43,855 nt of DNA from IDS-8 sp965651325. GTDB lineage: Bacteria > Pseudomonadota > Gammaproteobacteria > Steroidobacterales > Woeseiaceae. Below are positions 1 through 8,499 of the stretch, piece after piece. Made by a program: the position numbers and the translations under genes. How positions within the stretch are numbered: the stretch's first letter is position 1; every line of letters starts with the position of its first letter. Location: contig CBFGSB010000006.1 in the NCBI GenBank assembly GCA_965651325.1, forward strand, positions 1-43,855, written 5' to 3'. The notes under the pieces were generated by a model. It made no database searches. It was not told the DNA's origin and saw only the letters and a list, made by a program, of their open reading frames with translations.

Positions 1-2
1 AG

Positions 3-659
3 GAGCGCCTGAAGGCCATTGGCCGGGTCTGGGACTTGCTGGCACTCGTCTTCCTTGTCATCTGCGGAATCGCGCTCGGCTGGCTGACGCCGACCGAAGC
101 GGCTTCTATCGGCGCCATGGGCGCAATCCTTTTATGTGTGCGTCGCGGACAGCTCAATGCGGCAACTATCGTGGCCGCGCTGCGTGAAACGCTGGTCACG
201 AGTGGCCTCATTTTCGCGGTAATCATCGGTTCATTGGTGTTCGCCGTGTTCATCAGCGTGACCGGAGTGGCGGAGGCACTCGCCGAAAGCGCCGTCAGGG
301 CGGATCTCGGTCCACTCGGCAGCATGTTCCTCATTGCCGTGGCATTGCTGCTGCTCGGCTCTGTCCTGGATGGCCTGGCGTTAATGCTGCTCGCGACGCC
401 GATTATTCTGCCCGTCGTCTCGGAGTTCGGCCTGTCGAGCATCTGGCTGGGCATTTTCATCGTGCGTGCCATGGAGATCGGCTTTATCCACCCTCCGATA
501 GGGCTCAATCTCTACGTCATCCAGGGCATTGCGCCCGATGTCGGGCTGATGCGGATCTTTCGCGGTGTGTTGCCTTTCCTCGTGTCGGACCTGCTGCACC
601 TTGCCCTTCTGATCATCTTCCCGGTGATGGTTCTCTGGTTGCCATCCATGCTGGGATGA
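3..659 (+). CDS. TRAP transporter large permease (DctM family), C-terminal part
   Basis: The reading frame is open from the first bases of the window, so this is the C-terminal part (about 218 residues) of a gene that starts upstream. The protein is very hydrophobic, with several helices separated by short polar turns. The stretch IGFIHPPIGLNLYVIQG near its end is typical of the DctM/SiaM large membrane subunit of tripartite ATP-independent periplasmic transporters. These permeases use an ion gradient to import carboxylates delivered by a periplasmic solute-binding protein. No small DctQ subunit is visible; it would normally lie upstream. A DctP-type binding protein is encoded about 11 kb downstream (11905) and may be its partner, which is inference. 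The family call is firm; the substrate is unknown. Confidence 0.9.
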   Translation, partial: ERLKAIGRVWDLLALVFLVICGIALGWLTPTEAASIGAMGAILLCVRRGQLNAATIVAALRETLVTSGLIFAVIIGSLVFAVFISVTGVAEALAESAVRADLGPLGSMFLIAVALLLLGSVLDGLALMLLATPIILPVVSEFGLSSIWLGIFIVRAMEIGFIHPPIGLNLYVIQGIAPDVGLMRIFRGVLPFLVSDLLHLALLIIFPVMVLWLPSMLG

Positions 660-713
660 GGGTTACCCACGAGGAGAGGACGGCACTCAATGTGCACCGA
701 GCGGAACGCTGTG

Positions 714-728
714 CCTGCCCATGGCAGG
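714..728. terminator. Hairpin between convergent genes (possible terminator)
   Basis: A perfect 6-bp stem, CCTGCC and GGCAGG, with a 3-nt loop lies between the convergent dctM and marR genes. No T-tract follows on either strand, so intrinsic termination is only a possibility. Confidence 0.25.
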
Positions 729-740
729 TAGCAGGTGAGC

Positions 741-1322
741 TCAGCCGAGCCGTCTTGCGGGTTTGCGGGACTTGCTTTGCCCGCGGACCGGTCCGTTGCG
801 AGGGGTGGCTCGATAAGCCCCGTAGAGTTTATCCAGCGCTTTCGTCATTACCTTGAGCTCCGTGGGTGTCAGCGCCTGCAGGCTATTCGCCTCCACTTTG
901 TCCAGGACCCGGAGAAGCCTGTGCAGGGCCTTTTCGCCGGCGGGAGTCACCACGAGGCGGTAACGGCGACGATCGGAAAGACTCTTTTGCCGGATTACCC
1001 ATTGGCGCTTTTCCAGGTCGTCGATGAGAGAGACCATCGCTGATGTATGCAATCCCATTTCCTGGGCGAGGGCGGCTTGTGAACTCCCGGCATTCGCCGA
1101 TATCAGGGCCAACGCCGTGAACATTCCCTGCGTCAGGTTTTCATCGCGGGTCAGGCGCAGGAATTCGCGCGCCTGGATGTCGTGTACGCGTCGCATTCGG
1201 AAACCGATATAGTTCGCGAGCTCTCCGAGTGAAATGGAGGAGGCGGTGTCGTCCGGACCTCCGCCTGAAAGCGCTGACTCGATGCGGCCGCGTCGAGGTA
1301 TGCCGCTTCCGCTTGCACTCAC
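741..1322 (-). CDS. MarR family transcriptional regulator
   Basis: This is a winged helix-turn-helix regulator of about 193 residues. The central part reads as a MarR fold: a recognition-helix region around AALAQEMGLHTSAMVSLIDD, followed by the wing with the conserved SDRRRYRLVVTPAGE pattern. MarR proteins bind palindromic operators as dimers and usually release DNA when they bind a phenolic or other small ligand. The start is uncertain: a GTG at 1322 is preceded by an AGGTG, and an in-frame TTG at 1343 is possible. The first 40 residues are low-complexity, so the true start could be further in. The gene follows the secreted hydrolase gene at 1428-3053 on the same strand, 85-105 nt away, and may control it, the operon downstream, or the receptor gene with the palindrome at 4431. 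The target is inferred only. Confidence 0.88.
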   Translation of the reverse strand: MSASGSGIPRRGRIESALSGGGPDDTASSISLGELANYIGFRMRRVHDIQAREFLRLTRDENLTQGMFTALALISANAGSSQAALAQEMGLHTSAMVSLIDDLEKRQWVIRQKSLSDRRRYRLVVTPAGEKALHRLLRVLDKVEANSLQALTPTELKVMTKALDKLYGAYRATPRNGPVRGQSKSRKPARRLG

Positions 1323-1427
1323 CGCATAGCACCTGCCGGGCAAGGTGCTGGTCGTGCGCGTCCGTGGACGCGCGCAACCAGCACCACGGTAGTCCGGCGA
1401 TACTTCAGCAGTACCGGCGAAGCAACA

Positions 1428-3053
1428 TCACCGTTTGATTCTGACACTAACCTGTTCATCGATGGGAACGCCTTGGATATACGATCCAGTCAGCGGCAAT
1501 ACAACACCGTGGCCGGATTCACTCGTACCACTGGCGATATCCCTGGTTCGGAATGTCAAGCGCAGCGAATCATTTTTCAGCTTACTTTGCACCGGCGCAG
1601 CCCCCGCCAGGCGAATCGAGCCGGCCTCGATCTTGTCCGCCGCGAATTCCCCGGACTTTTCCTTCGGCGTTAATTCTACATGAACCTTGCCGTTGCTGTG
1701 GGCCACGATTACGGCAACGTTGATGTCTGCAGCCGGGTCCGGGAACGCAAAAGCGCGAGCAAAACGGTCGGGTGTGTACTCGACGAAACGCGGAGTGCCG
1801 TTCAGTTCGACGGTGTTGGCACGAGCGTTCATCGAAACAGGATCAGTTGCTGGCCAACTGCCGGTTTCGGCGCGTAACTGGAGAACTTCCACTGCGGCTA
1901 TCACTTCGGGCCCGTTGAAGCCGCAGTGCCCCGCGGTCAGGGTGTACAGTTGGCGAAGGTTTTCCGATCCAACGACAGCCTCGTAGGCCTGTTGGCCGGC
2001 GACGGGTGAGATCATGTCGCCAATGCCGTTTATCGTGATCACCGGTACAGTGAGAGGCTGCATCGGTACCTGTACCCGTGCCCATCGGATGGCATTCGGG
2101 TCGGCGATGAATCGATCGGCTGCAGCCAGTGCGGCGAGGTCGTCCTCGAGGTTCAAACCGGCCTGGTCATACATCGCCCGGACAACGTCCGAGTTGTCGA
2201 CCTGTTCGAGAATCGCGGAGTAGTCGACGCCGAGGTTCCATGAAATGTTGCCGCCGCTGCGACGATTGATTTCGTTTCGACTTGACATGGCCTGCCCGAT
2301 GACGGGAGGAAATGCTCCCGCGAGGCTGTCGTATAGCCCTTCCTGGAGTGATGCGTAGTCACCAGGCGCCGGTATCGGCTTGCTCGGGCTCGACCACGTC
2401 GGGAGCTGCGCGATAACACCCGCCAGTGCGATACGCGCTCTGCCTTCCGGGGTGGCTTGCGCATTGTCGACCAGCGCAAGCCAGTCGGGCCTTGTAACGG
2501 TCGCGAAGTCGTCCGGAATGTCGATCACCGGGTAGCGCGGATCGCCGGGTGCAAGCAGGGTCTTCAATACGAACAGTGCGTCCAGCTTGCCGTTCCAGAG
2601 CCCGATCACTCCGGCCAGGCTTCCGCACTGAAGGACGCCGCCGTCAAATACGTCGGACCGGGCCTGGATGACGGACGCCCCCGTGTGCGCTCCCAGCGAA
2701 CTTCCATTGACGAATGTATAGGACGGTGGTCCGTACTTCTCTGTGAACAGCTCGACGGTCCGGACGTGGTTGTCAATGGCATCGCCGACAGACCAACCGG
2801 TCACGCGACGCGACACCCCGGAGGTTGCAAACCCCCTGGCCTGAAGTTCGCGATTGGTCGCACTATTACCCCCGTTAGGCGCGTAATCCAGTGAAACCAG
2901 TAGCGTGCCATTCCAGTTGTCAGGGTAGTCGATCCTGTACGGAGTGCCGTCGGGCAGTGTTCCGCTGGTTACCTCCGTCGCTGCGTACAGCGGGACAGCC
3001 AAAAAAGCAATAAGTCCCCCGGTTAGCAGCCTGCGTATTACGGTCGTTTCCAT
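1428..3053 (-). CDS. Secreted alpha/beta hydrolase
   Basis: The 541-residue protein has a clear Sec signal peptide (METTVIRRLL, then a hydrophobic stretch to about residue 24 with an A-A end). A nucleophile elbow GSSLG sits at residues 117-121 (Ser119). A likely catalytic histidine lies in TAGHCGFNG in the second half. The order and spacing fit an alpha/beta-hydrolase esterase or peptidase, with an extra beta-rich C-terminal part of about 150 residues. ATG is preceded by a strong Shine-Dalgarno (AGGAGGGG on the minus strand). The gene is divergent from another secreted hydrolase at 3300 and lies upstream of marR on the same strand. It probably hydrolyses an extracellular or periplasmic ester or amide feeding the nearby CoA pathway; the substrate cannot be told from sequence. 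Confidence 0.8.
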   Translation of the reverse strand: METTVIRRLLTGGLIAFLAVPLYAATEVTSGTLPDGTPYRIDYPDNWNGTLLVSLDYAPNGGNSATNRELQARGFATSGVSRRVTGWSVGDAIDNHVRTVELFTEKYGPPSYTFVNGSSLGAHTGASVIQARSDVFDGGVLQCGSLAGVIGLWNGKLDALFVLKTLLAPGDPRYPVIDIPDDFATVTRPDWLALVDNAQATPEGRARIALAGVIAQLPTWSSPSKPIPAPGDYASLQEGLYDSLAGAFPPVIGQAMSSRNEINRRSGGNISWNLGVDYSAILEQVDNSDVVRAMYDQAGLNLEDDLAALAAADRFIADPNAIRWARVQVPMQPLTVPVITINGIGDMISPVAGQQAYEAVVGSENLRQLYTLTAGHCGFNGPEVIAAVEVLQLRAETGSWPATDPVSMNARANTVELNGTPRFVEYTPDRFARAFAFPDPAADINVAVIVAHSNGKVHVELTPKEKSGEFAADKIEAGSIRLAGAAPVQSKLKNDSLRLTFRTRDIASGTSESGHGVVLPLTGSYIQGVPIDEQVSVRIKR

Positions 3054-3155
3054 GTGTTTCCCCTCCTGGTCGTTTGCTGGTGACGTAGACCAAACATCGC
3101 GGAAAAGAATTGGCCCCCAGGTTCGCTGAGTGGCTATTGATTGGCAGTATTAATA

Positions 3156-3184
3156 GTTATAAAGTTGAGCGGTATTATAGACAA
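3156..3184 (-). promoter_or_regulatory. Candidate promoter of the minus-strand secreted hydrolase gene
   Basis: On the minus strand a TTGTCT (-35, at 3184-3179) and a TATAAC (-10, at 3161-3156) are separated by exactly 17 nt. They lie in an AT-rich intergenic island (3121-3200) that contrasts with the GC-rich surroundings. The -10 box is about 100 nt from the start codon at 3053. Confidence 0.45.
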
Positions 3185-3299
3185 TTTCATTCACAAAAAT
3201 ACTGGCCATAGAAGTCGCTGGATCGGGAGCGCATGAGCCACACTGCGCGACCTCTGCGGCAGCAGGCCCGGTTCGAGCATTGCAAGTTAAGGAGGCAAC

Positions 3300-4211
3300 A
3301 TGTACGCGCACCGCCTGGCCACTCGTAGCTCACGCTTGTTTCCATCCCTGATCGCGCTTGCCGCACTCCTCGTATTTTCGAGTGCCGGCGCAGGCCCGGA
3401 CCAGGCGCCCGCCATGGACCAGTATCTCGACGTCGTGCGCGAAGCCGCGCCGGGGCTTCCGGGATACACCGTCTATCGCCCCGCCGAGCTCAACGCCGGC
3501 CCTGGCAAGAGCCCGGTGGTCGTGTGGAGCAACGGAGCGTGCTCCGCATCGAACGACTCTCACCTGTACTTTCTCAGCCAGGTCGCCGCGCACGGTTTCG
3601 TCGTCATCGCGTACGGCGCGCCCGATTCCCATTCCAGTCCTGGCGGGATGGCCGAGCAAGATCGATTGGCAAGGGCGATCGACTGGGCATTTTCACCACC
3701 CGGCAAGGGCGGCCCCAGGTATTTCAACCGCCTCGACAAGTCCCGGATTGCCGCCGCCGGGCATTCATGCGGCGGGATCGATGCACTCTGGACCGCCTCC
3801 AACGATGATCGCGTGTCCTCGGTAGTCAGCATGAACAGCGGCTGCTTCCCGAGCAGTAGCACCGGCGGCCTGTCCGGTCCACTGGCGGTCTGCCGTGACG
3901 ACCTCCACTTCCTGCGCGGACCGGCGCTTTTCGTTGCCGGCGGTCCCTCTGATGTCGCGTACACGAACTCGCTAGAGAACTACGAGCTCGTTTCGGCCGT
4001 GCCTGTCGCCTTTGCTTCGCACGAGTCCGCGGGGCACGGCGGCTTCTTCGGTAGTGCCCCTCGTAGCGTCCAGCTGCAGGCGGTCCACGCGATGGTCGCA
4101 TGGCTGGACGGTACGCTGAACGGCAATCAGGAATCGCTTTCGTTCCTGGTTGGGCCGAACCCCGAACTCGGCCAGTTGGAAGGCTGGACCGTAAGATCAA
4201 AAGGCTTCTGA
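3300..4211 (+). CDS. Secreted alpha/beta hydrolase (chlorophyllase/dienelactone hydrolase-like)
   Basis: This 303-residue protein has an N-terminal signal peptide ending near residue 32 (hydrophobic LIALAALLVFSSAGAG). The catalytic elbow is GHSCGG with Ser156. The acid is probably Asp218 (in GGPSDVAY) and the base His246 (in SAGHGGFF), giving a complete triad. The general build, with VVVWSNGACSASNDSHLYF as oxyanion-hole strand, resembles the chlorophyllase/PET-hydrolase-like branch of the alpha/beta-hydrolase fold. An ideal AAGGAGG site at 3289-3295 fixes the ATG. It is divergent from the secreted hydrolase at 1428-3053 and upstream of a TonB receptor, so a role in breaking down an exported or captured ester substrate is plausible. 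Substrate unknown. Confidence 0.82.
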   Translation: MYAHRLATRSSRLFPSLIALAALLVFSSAGAGPDQAPAMDQYLDVVREAAPGLPGYTVYRPAELNAGPGKSPVVVWSNGACSASNDSHLYFLSQVAAHGFVVIAYGAPDSHSSPGGMAEQDRLARAIDWAFSPPGKGGPRYFNRLDKSRIAAAGHSCGGIDALWTASNDDRVSSVVSMNSGCFPSSSTGGLSGPLAVCRDDLHFLRGPALFVAGGPSDVAYTNSLENYELVSAVPVAFASHESAGHGGFFGSAPRSVQLQAVHAMVAWLDGTLNGNQESLSFLVGPNPELGQLEGWTVRSKGF

Positions 4212-4391
4212 CCGTGGCCACTGAGCCTGCTTCGTCGTGGTCCGTATCTCGAAGCGGCGCGCCGTGCGCGCGCGGGCGACCCGCAGGAAAAGGCCACTGA
4301 GGCTGCGGCAGTTGCCTTTTGTTGTTTTTGGACGCTCTTTGCGCGCGGCCGCGATGCAGGGCCGGAGCACGACATATGGAGCAGGATTCGC

Positions 4392-4420
4392 TTGCAATAC
4401 CCGGAACAACGGCGTATTTT
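4392..4420 (+). promoter_or_regulatory. Candidate promoter of the first TonB receptor gene
   Basis: TTGCAA (4392-4397) and TATTTT (4415-4420) are spaced by 17 nt, as in a sigma70 promoter. Transcription would begin near 4427, just before the palindrome at 4431-4442, and leave a leader of about 65 nt before the start at 4491. Confidence 0.4.
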
Positions 4421-4430
4421 TTGAATTATT

Positions 4431-4442
4431 GACAATATTGTC
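4431..4442. promoter_or_regulatory. Perfect palindrome GACAATATTGTC (candidate operator)
   Basis: This is a perfect 12-bp palindrome. With flanks it reads TTGACAATATTGTCCA, which is nearly symmetrical over 16 bp. It lies where transcription of the downstream TonB receptor gene would start, an ideal position for repression. Size and symmetry fit a MarR, GntR or similar dimer; a MarR gene lies about 3.1 kb away. Confidence 0.45.
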
Positions 4443-4490
4443 CATAGCCTTGCGACCGTCCCTGGCGCCGGGCACCAGTAGGGGGAGAAC

Positions 4491-7181
4491 GTGGTGAAAA
4501 CTGCACGCCTGCCGATGCGCAGATCCTGGAGCTTCGTGTCCTTTGGCTTGATTTTCGTGGCCGCCGCGGCGCCGCCGGCGTGGGCACAGGAAGATGCAGA
4601 GGGGCTCGAGGAGGTTGTCGTAACCGGGAGCCGCATGCGGGGGGTGGAAGCTCCGGTCGGCTCGACCGTCGTTACCCTCGACCGCGAGTATATTGACCAG
4701 GCGAACACCGTCTCGATCGACCAGTTGGTAAGGGAAATCCCCCAGGCCTACAACCTGGGCGTCAGCGAGTCCTCGCGCGGGCAGCCCGGAGGAAACGGTA
4801 ATATCGTTTACGGGAACTCCGTGAATCTCAGGGGCATCGGCCCATTCGCGACGCTCGTTCTCGTCGACGGTCATCGCGTGGTCACCAACTCTCGTAACGT
4901 CGACCCTTCCCTGCTACCCACGTTGGCACTGGAGCGGGTGGATGTCGTCGCCGACGGCGCTTCAGCCGTGTACGGCTCCGACGCCATCGCCGGCGTATTG
5001 AACCTCGTGCAGCGGCGCAACGTTGATGGCGGTAAGGCTGTCGCTCGTTTTGGCAGCGGGTCGGACTACGATGAGCACCTGGTCGGTGTCTCATGGGGCA
5101 CGACCTGGGACAACGGACAGTTCTTCGTTGCCGCGGAGAACGGCAAGCATGCGAACCTGAATGGAGCACACCGGGACTACTTTCGCGCATTGCAGCCCGG
5201 GGGGGACTACCGGACGTCCCTCTGCAACCCGGGGACTATCGTTGTCGGCGGTGTCTCGTACGCGATACCCGAAGGGGGGGTCACAGCCGACAATGTCGGG
5301 TCGCTCCAGCCCGGCACGCAGAACCTGTGCGAGAACCTCGTGCCACAGGATCTGCTGCCCATGCAGGACTACTCGAGCATTGCGTTCACCTCCAACCTGA
5401 AGTTGAGCGACGCGACGGAGCTGTCCTTCGACGGGTTCTACTCCGTGCGCGAGTTCGAGCGCGCCAGCGGGTACGCCTCCGGATCCCTGACGGTCCCAAA
5501 CACCAACGCATTCTTCGTGGACCCGAGCGGTACGGCACCTGGAAGCGTGACCGTGAACTACTCGTTTGCCGACGATCTACCGACCGACGACTCGTCCGGG
5601 GACGTTACCCGCTGGGGATTCACGGGAGGGCTCAAGCAACGGCTGCCGGCGAACTGGTTCTTCGACGCGTTGGTGAGCTATGGAGAGAACACGGAGGTAT
5701 CAAATACCTGGCGAGGACTGGATGCAAGAGATCTGGCGACTGCGCTTGCCAGCAGCGATCCGTCGACCGCCTTCGATCCGTTCGGGTTGAACCGGACTTC
5801 CGCCGCCGTTATTGGAGCCATCAGCGACCAGATATTCCTGGTCGACTCGACTGTCGACTTCCTCGGTATCGAAGCGGCGGTCAACGGGCCGATCGCCGAG
5901 TTGCCGGGGGGCACCATGCAGGTCACCGTGGGTTACGAGTACCAGGACACCACGAGCCTGCCGGGCCTGGCCCGGGGAAACCCGGGGACGCCGTACGGGT
6001 GCGTTCCTTGCGGCGTTGCCGGCGTCGACGACCTGAATCGTGACATCAACTCGTTCTACGGCGAGTTGCTGGTGCCGATCTTCGGTTCCGGTAATGCAAC
6101 AACCGGCTTCCAGTCGCTCGATGTTCGCGCGGCAGTTCGCTATGACGACTACAGCGACGTCGGTTCGACGACCAACAGCCAGTTGGGCGTGACCTGGAAG
6201 CCGACGGACCAGCTTGCGATTCGCACGAGTTATGGCGAGTCTTTCCGGGCCCCCCAGTTCAGCGACCTGTTCGGCAACTCGTCGGCGATGTTCGTCGAGG
6301 CCTTCGTCGATCCGACGATTGGCGGCGCGCCACGCCAGGGCGTTTTCCAGTCCGGCGGCAACCCGGACCTGCAACCTGAAACCGCGGAGACCTGGTCGAT
6401 CGGCCTCGACTGGGACGTGGCGGCGCTTGGGGACACGTCGATCAGTCTGACCTACTTCCACGTCGACTATGAGAACCAGATCGCCCAGTACCTGGGTGAT
6501 CGCAACATCCTGCAGCGAGAGAGCGAATTCGACGGAACGGGGCTCATCCTGCGAGATGCGGAAGCGGCGGCACGTATCGATGAGCTGTTTGCCCAGGGGC
6601 TGACGGTCGCTCGCGGTGTGCTCCCGGATCCCGTCACCCTGTACGTAGACGGCCGTCCGAACAACCTGGGCCGGTCGGAAACGGACGGCGTCGATTTCAT
6701 GATCCGGAGCGCCTGGTCGACTGACGGGGGAAGCAGCTTCGTTGCCAACCTGAGTGGCGTCTACACGCTCGACTACAAGGTGGCGAATACGCCCAACGGC
6801 ACCTTGTTCGACCGCGACAATGTCATTTTCAACCCGCTGGGGCTGAAGGCTCGGGCAAGTCTCATGTGGGCGTTGGACCGCTACAGCGCCCGGGTCATGG
6901 TTCACTACGTCGGCGGGTACGACAACAACCTGCCGGAACCCGACCAGAGCGTCGATGCGTTTGCTCCCGTGGATCTCGAGGCGTGGATCGACCTGGGCGA
7001 CCCCGACGGTACCGGGCTCGCCGACGGGTGGGTGCTCGGGTTTGAAGTGAGCAACGTGTTCGACGAAGATCCTCCGTACGTGAATGTCGCTCCATCGGGC
7101 AACGGCAACGGCGGTTACGACTCATCGGCCGCGAATCCGATCGGTCGCCTGTTCGGGATCTCTCTCGAGAAGTCGTTCTAG
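4491..7181 (+). CDS. TonB-dependent outer membrane receptor
   Basis: The 896-residue protein has a signal peptide (to about residue 33, ending AWA-QE), then a LEEVVVTGSRM segment that starts the plug domain. The plug carries typical motifs: VNLRGIGPFATLVLVDG, LERVDVVADGASAVYGSDAIAGVLNL. A 22-strand-type barrel follows, with many alternating aromatic strands and the barrel motif SYGESFRAPQFSDLFG, ending in a C-terminal phenylalanine (SLEKSF) as expected for BAM-assembled proteins. It belongs to the broad substrate-importing class rather than a clear siderophore or cobalamin type. Two tandem GTG codons (4491 and 4494) follow a GGGGGAG site. Its position between secreted hydrolases and the CoA operon suggests uptake of the substrate of that pathway. 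The ligand is unknown. Confidence 0.95.
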   Translation: MVKTARLPMRRSWSFVSFGLIFVAAAAPPAWAQEDAEGLEEVVVTGSRMRGVEAPVGSTVVTLDREYIDQANTVSIDQLVREIPQAYNLGVSESSRGQPGGNGNIVYGNSVNLRGIGPFATLVLVDGHRVVTNSRNVDPSLLPTLALERVDVVADGASAVYGSDAIAGVLNLVQRRNVDGGKAVARFGSGSDYDEHLVGVSWGTTWDNGQFFVAAENGKHANLNGAHRDYFRALQPGGDYRTSLCNPGTIVVGGVSYAIPEGGVTADNVGSLQPGTQNLCENLVPQDLLPMQDYSSIAFTSNLKLSDATELSFDGFYSVREFERASGYASGSLTVPNTNAFFVDPSGTAPGSVTVNYSFADDLPTDDSSGDVTRWGFTGGLKQRLPANWFFDALVSYGENTEVSNTWRGLDARDLATALASSDPSTAFDPFGLNRTSAAVIGAISDQIFLVDSTVDFLGIEAAVNGPIAELPGGTMQVTVGYEYQDTTSLPGLARGNPGTPYGCVPCGVAGVDDLNRDINSFYGELLVPIFGSGNATTGFQSLDVRAAVRYDDYSDVGSTTNSQLGVTWKPTDQLAIRTSYGESFRAPQFSDLFGNSSAMFVEAFVDPTIGGAPRQGVFQSGGNPDLQPETAETWSIGLDWDVAALGDTSISLTYFHVDYENQIAQYLGDRNILQRESEFDGTGLILRDAEAAARIDELFAQGLTVARGVLPDPVTLYVDGRPNNLGRSETDGVDFMIRSAWSTDGGSSFVANLSGVYTLDYKVANTPNGTLFDRDNVIFNPLGLKARASLMWALDRYSARVMVHYVGGYDNNLPEPDQSVDAFAPVDLEAWIDLGDPDGTGLADGWVLGFEVSNVFDEDPPYVNVAPSGNGNGGYDSSAANPIGRLFGISLEKSF

Positions 7182-7318
7182 CGCGGACCAGGTACTTGGG
7201 CACTTCCCGGTGAAGTCGAGCGGACGGCTGGTCGCAGTGAATACACGAGCCAGCGATTCGCGATGCGTTTCCCTGAATGGAGTGGTGAACATCAGTCGGC
7301 AAGAGGAGAGCGTGAGTG

Positions 7319-7365
7319 ACGGCAGGAATCGGCGAAGGTCAGGGAGTCGGCGCCGTTCCTGCCGT
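7319..7365. promoter_or_regulatory. Long hairpin between the TonB receptor gene and the CoA operon
   Basis: ACGGCAGGAA (7319-7328) pairs perfectly with TTCCTGCCGT (7356-7365). After a single bulged T, CGGCG (7330-7334) pairs with CGCCG (7351-7355). This gives 15 base pairs around a 16-nt loop. No T-tract follows, so it may be a factor-dependent terminator, an RNA-stabilising end for the receptor transcript, or a leader structure for the downstream operon. Confidence 0.5.
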
Positions 7366-7434
7366 GAAATCTTCACGAGGCCCTGCTAGTCACTTTGCGG
7401 CAACGGTCTTGTGGCTTCCCGGGACGGTGAAGCG

Positions 7435-8499
7435 GTGAGCGATGCCGTGCTCGACATCGATGCCGTGCTGGATGAACCACTCGCGCCGGCCCGCGCCGCC
7501 GGACGGGCATACGGCTATGTCGGCCTGGACCTGCCCGAGGACCTGCTGGCGGCGCCAGGGCGTGCGGCAGTGCACCTCCCGTGGCGGCGCGGCGCGAAGA
7601 CGCCCCGGGCGGACGCATGGCTGGAGGACGCCTTCCCGGGCTGGGCACGGTCCATCCTGGAGGACTGGGCCGCCGGACGATTCGATTTTCTCGAGGCGGT
7701 GATTTTCTCGCGCGGTGATGATGTTTCACAGCGACTTTATTATTACGTCTGCGAACTGCAGCGGCAGCGCCGCATTGGCGGGCCGGCGCCCCTGATCTTC
7801 GACGTGGCCCGCATACCGCGCGCATCGAGCGCCGAATGGACGATGCGCGCCGTGAGCAGGCTGGCAGCGGACCTCGGGCTGTCCGACGCCGATCTCGCCC
7901 ACGGTATCGCAATCGCCAATCAACGTCGCGAGCTCCTGCGGGAGCTCGACCTGCAGGCGCGCCTGCCCGGGCGATACCGGGAGCGGGCAGCGCGAGCGAG
8001 CCTTTTCACCGGGGCAGAAACGCTCGCGCTCGATCGCATCCCCCTGCTCGCCGGCAACACGCCCGTTCGAGGACGGGTCTTGCTCACCGGGTCCGTACCT
8101 CCGGACGACGGCCTGCACCTGGCGATCGAAGCTATCGGGTGGAACGTGGCACTGGACATGCACGCGCGGGACCTTGCCCGGCTGGGCCCCGTCGTTGCAG
8201 GGAACGCGCAGCCGCCCCAGCGGCGGATTGCGACCCAGGTACACGACTACCCGCGCGGACCTCGCGGCTTCCACGACCGGGCAGCCGCCATCGTCGCCGC
8301 GGCGCGCAAACGCGGTGTGGACGCCGTCATCCTCTGGCTGTTCGAGGAGGACGAGGCGTTTGCCTGGGACATCGTCGGGGCACGACGGGAACTGCAGCAG
8401 GCTGGAATACCGGCACTCGTCCTTACCCGGCGCCGCTGGGACCTGTCGGATGCGCCCGAAGGGGACATCGCGCGGTTTCTCGAGGACCTGCGGCCGTGA
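7435..8499 (+). CDS. 2-hydroxyacyl-CoA dehydratase / benzoyl-CoA reductase family subunit without cluster cysteines
   Basis: The protein has about 354 residues from the GTG at 7435, which has GGTGA five bases upstream; an in-frame GTG at 7411 lacks a ribosome site. Blocks such as YGYVGLDLPEDLLAAPGRA, LEAVIFSRGDDVSQRLYYYV and GVDAVILWLF match the HgdB/HgdC-BcrB/BcrC family (PF06050), whose members form heterodimers binding [4Fe-4S] clusters. Here the usual Cys positions are changed: the first reads FSRGDD and the late one LFEEDE. Only one Cys remains in the whole protein (about residue 106). A canonical cluster is therefore unlikely, and the subunit may be structural or CoA-binding. Its TGA overlaps the ATG of the next gene. 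The family call is good; activity is unknown. Confidence 0.75.
   Translation: MSDAVLDIDAVLDEPLAPARAAGRAYGYVGLDLPEDLLAAPGRAAVHLPWRRGAKTPRADAWLEDAFPGWARSILEDWAAGRFDFLEAVIFSRGDDVSQRLYYYVCELQRQRRIGGPAPLIFDVARIPRASSAEWTMRAVSRLAADLGLSDADLAHGIAIANQRRELLRELDLQARLPGRYRERAARASLFTGAETLALDRIPLLAGNTPVRGRVLLTGSVPPDDGLHLAIEAIGWNVALDMHARDLARLGPVVAGNAQPPQRRIATQVHDYPRGPRGFHDRAAAIVAAARKRGVDAVILWLFEEDEAFAWDIVGARRELQQAGIPALVLTRRRWDLSDAPEGDIARFLEDLRP

Noticed and set aside
4429..4434. Perfect TTGACA as a -35 box for the first TonB receptor gene
   Set aside because: The bases 17 nt downstream (GCGACC) do not form a -10 box; the TTGACA is better explained as part of the palindrome.
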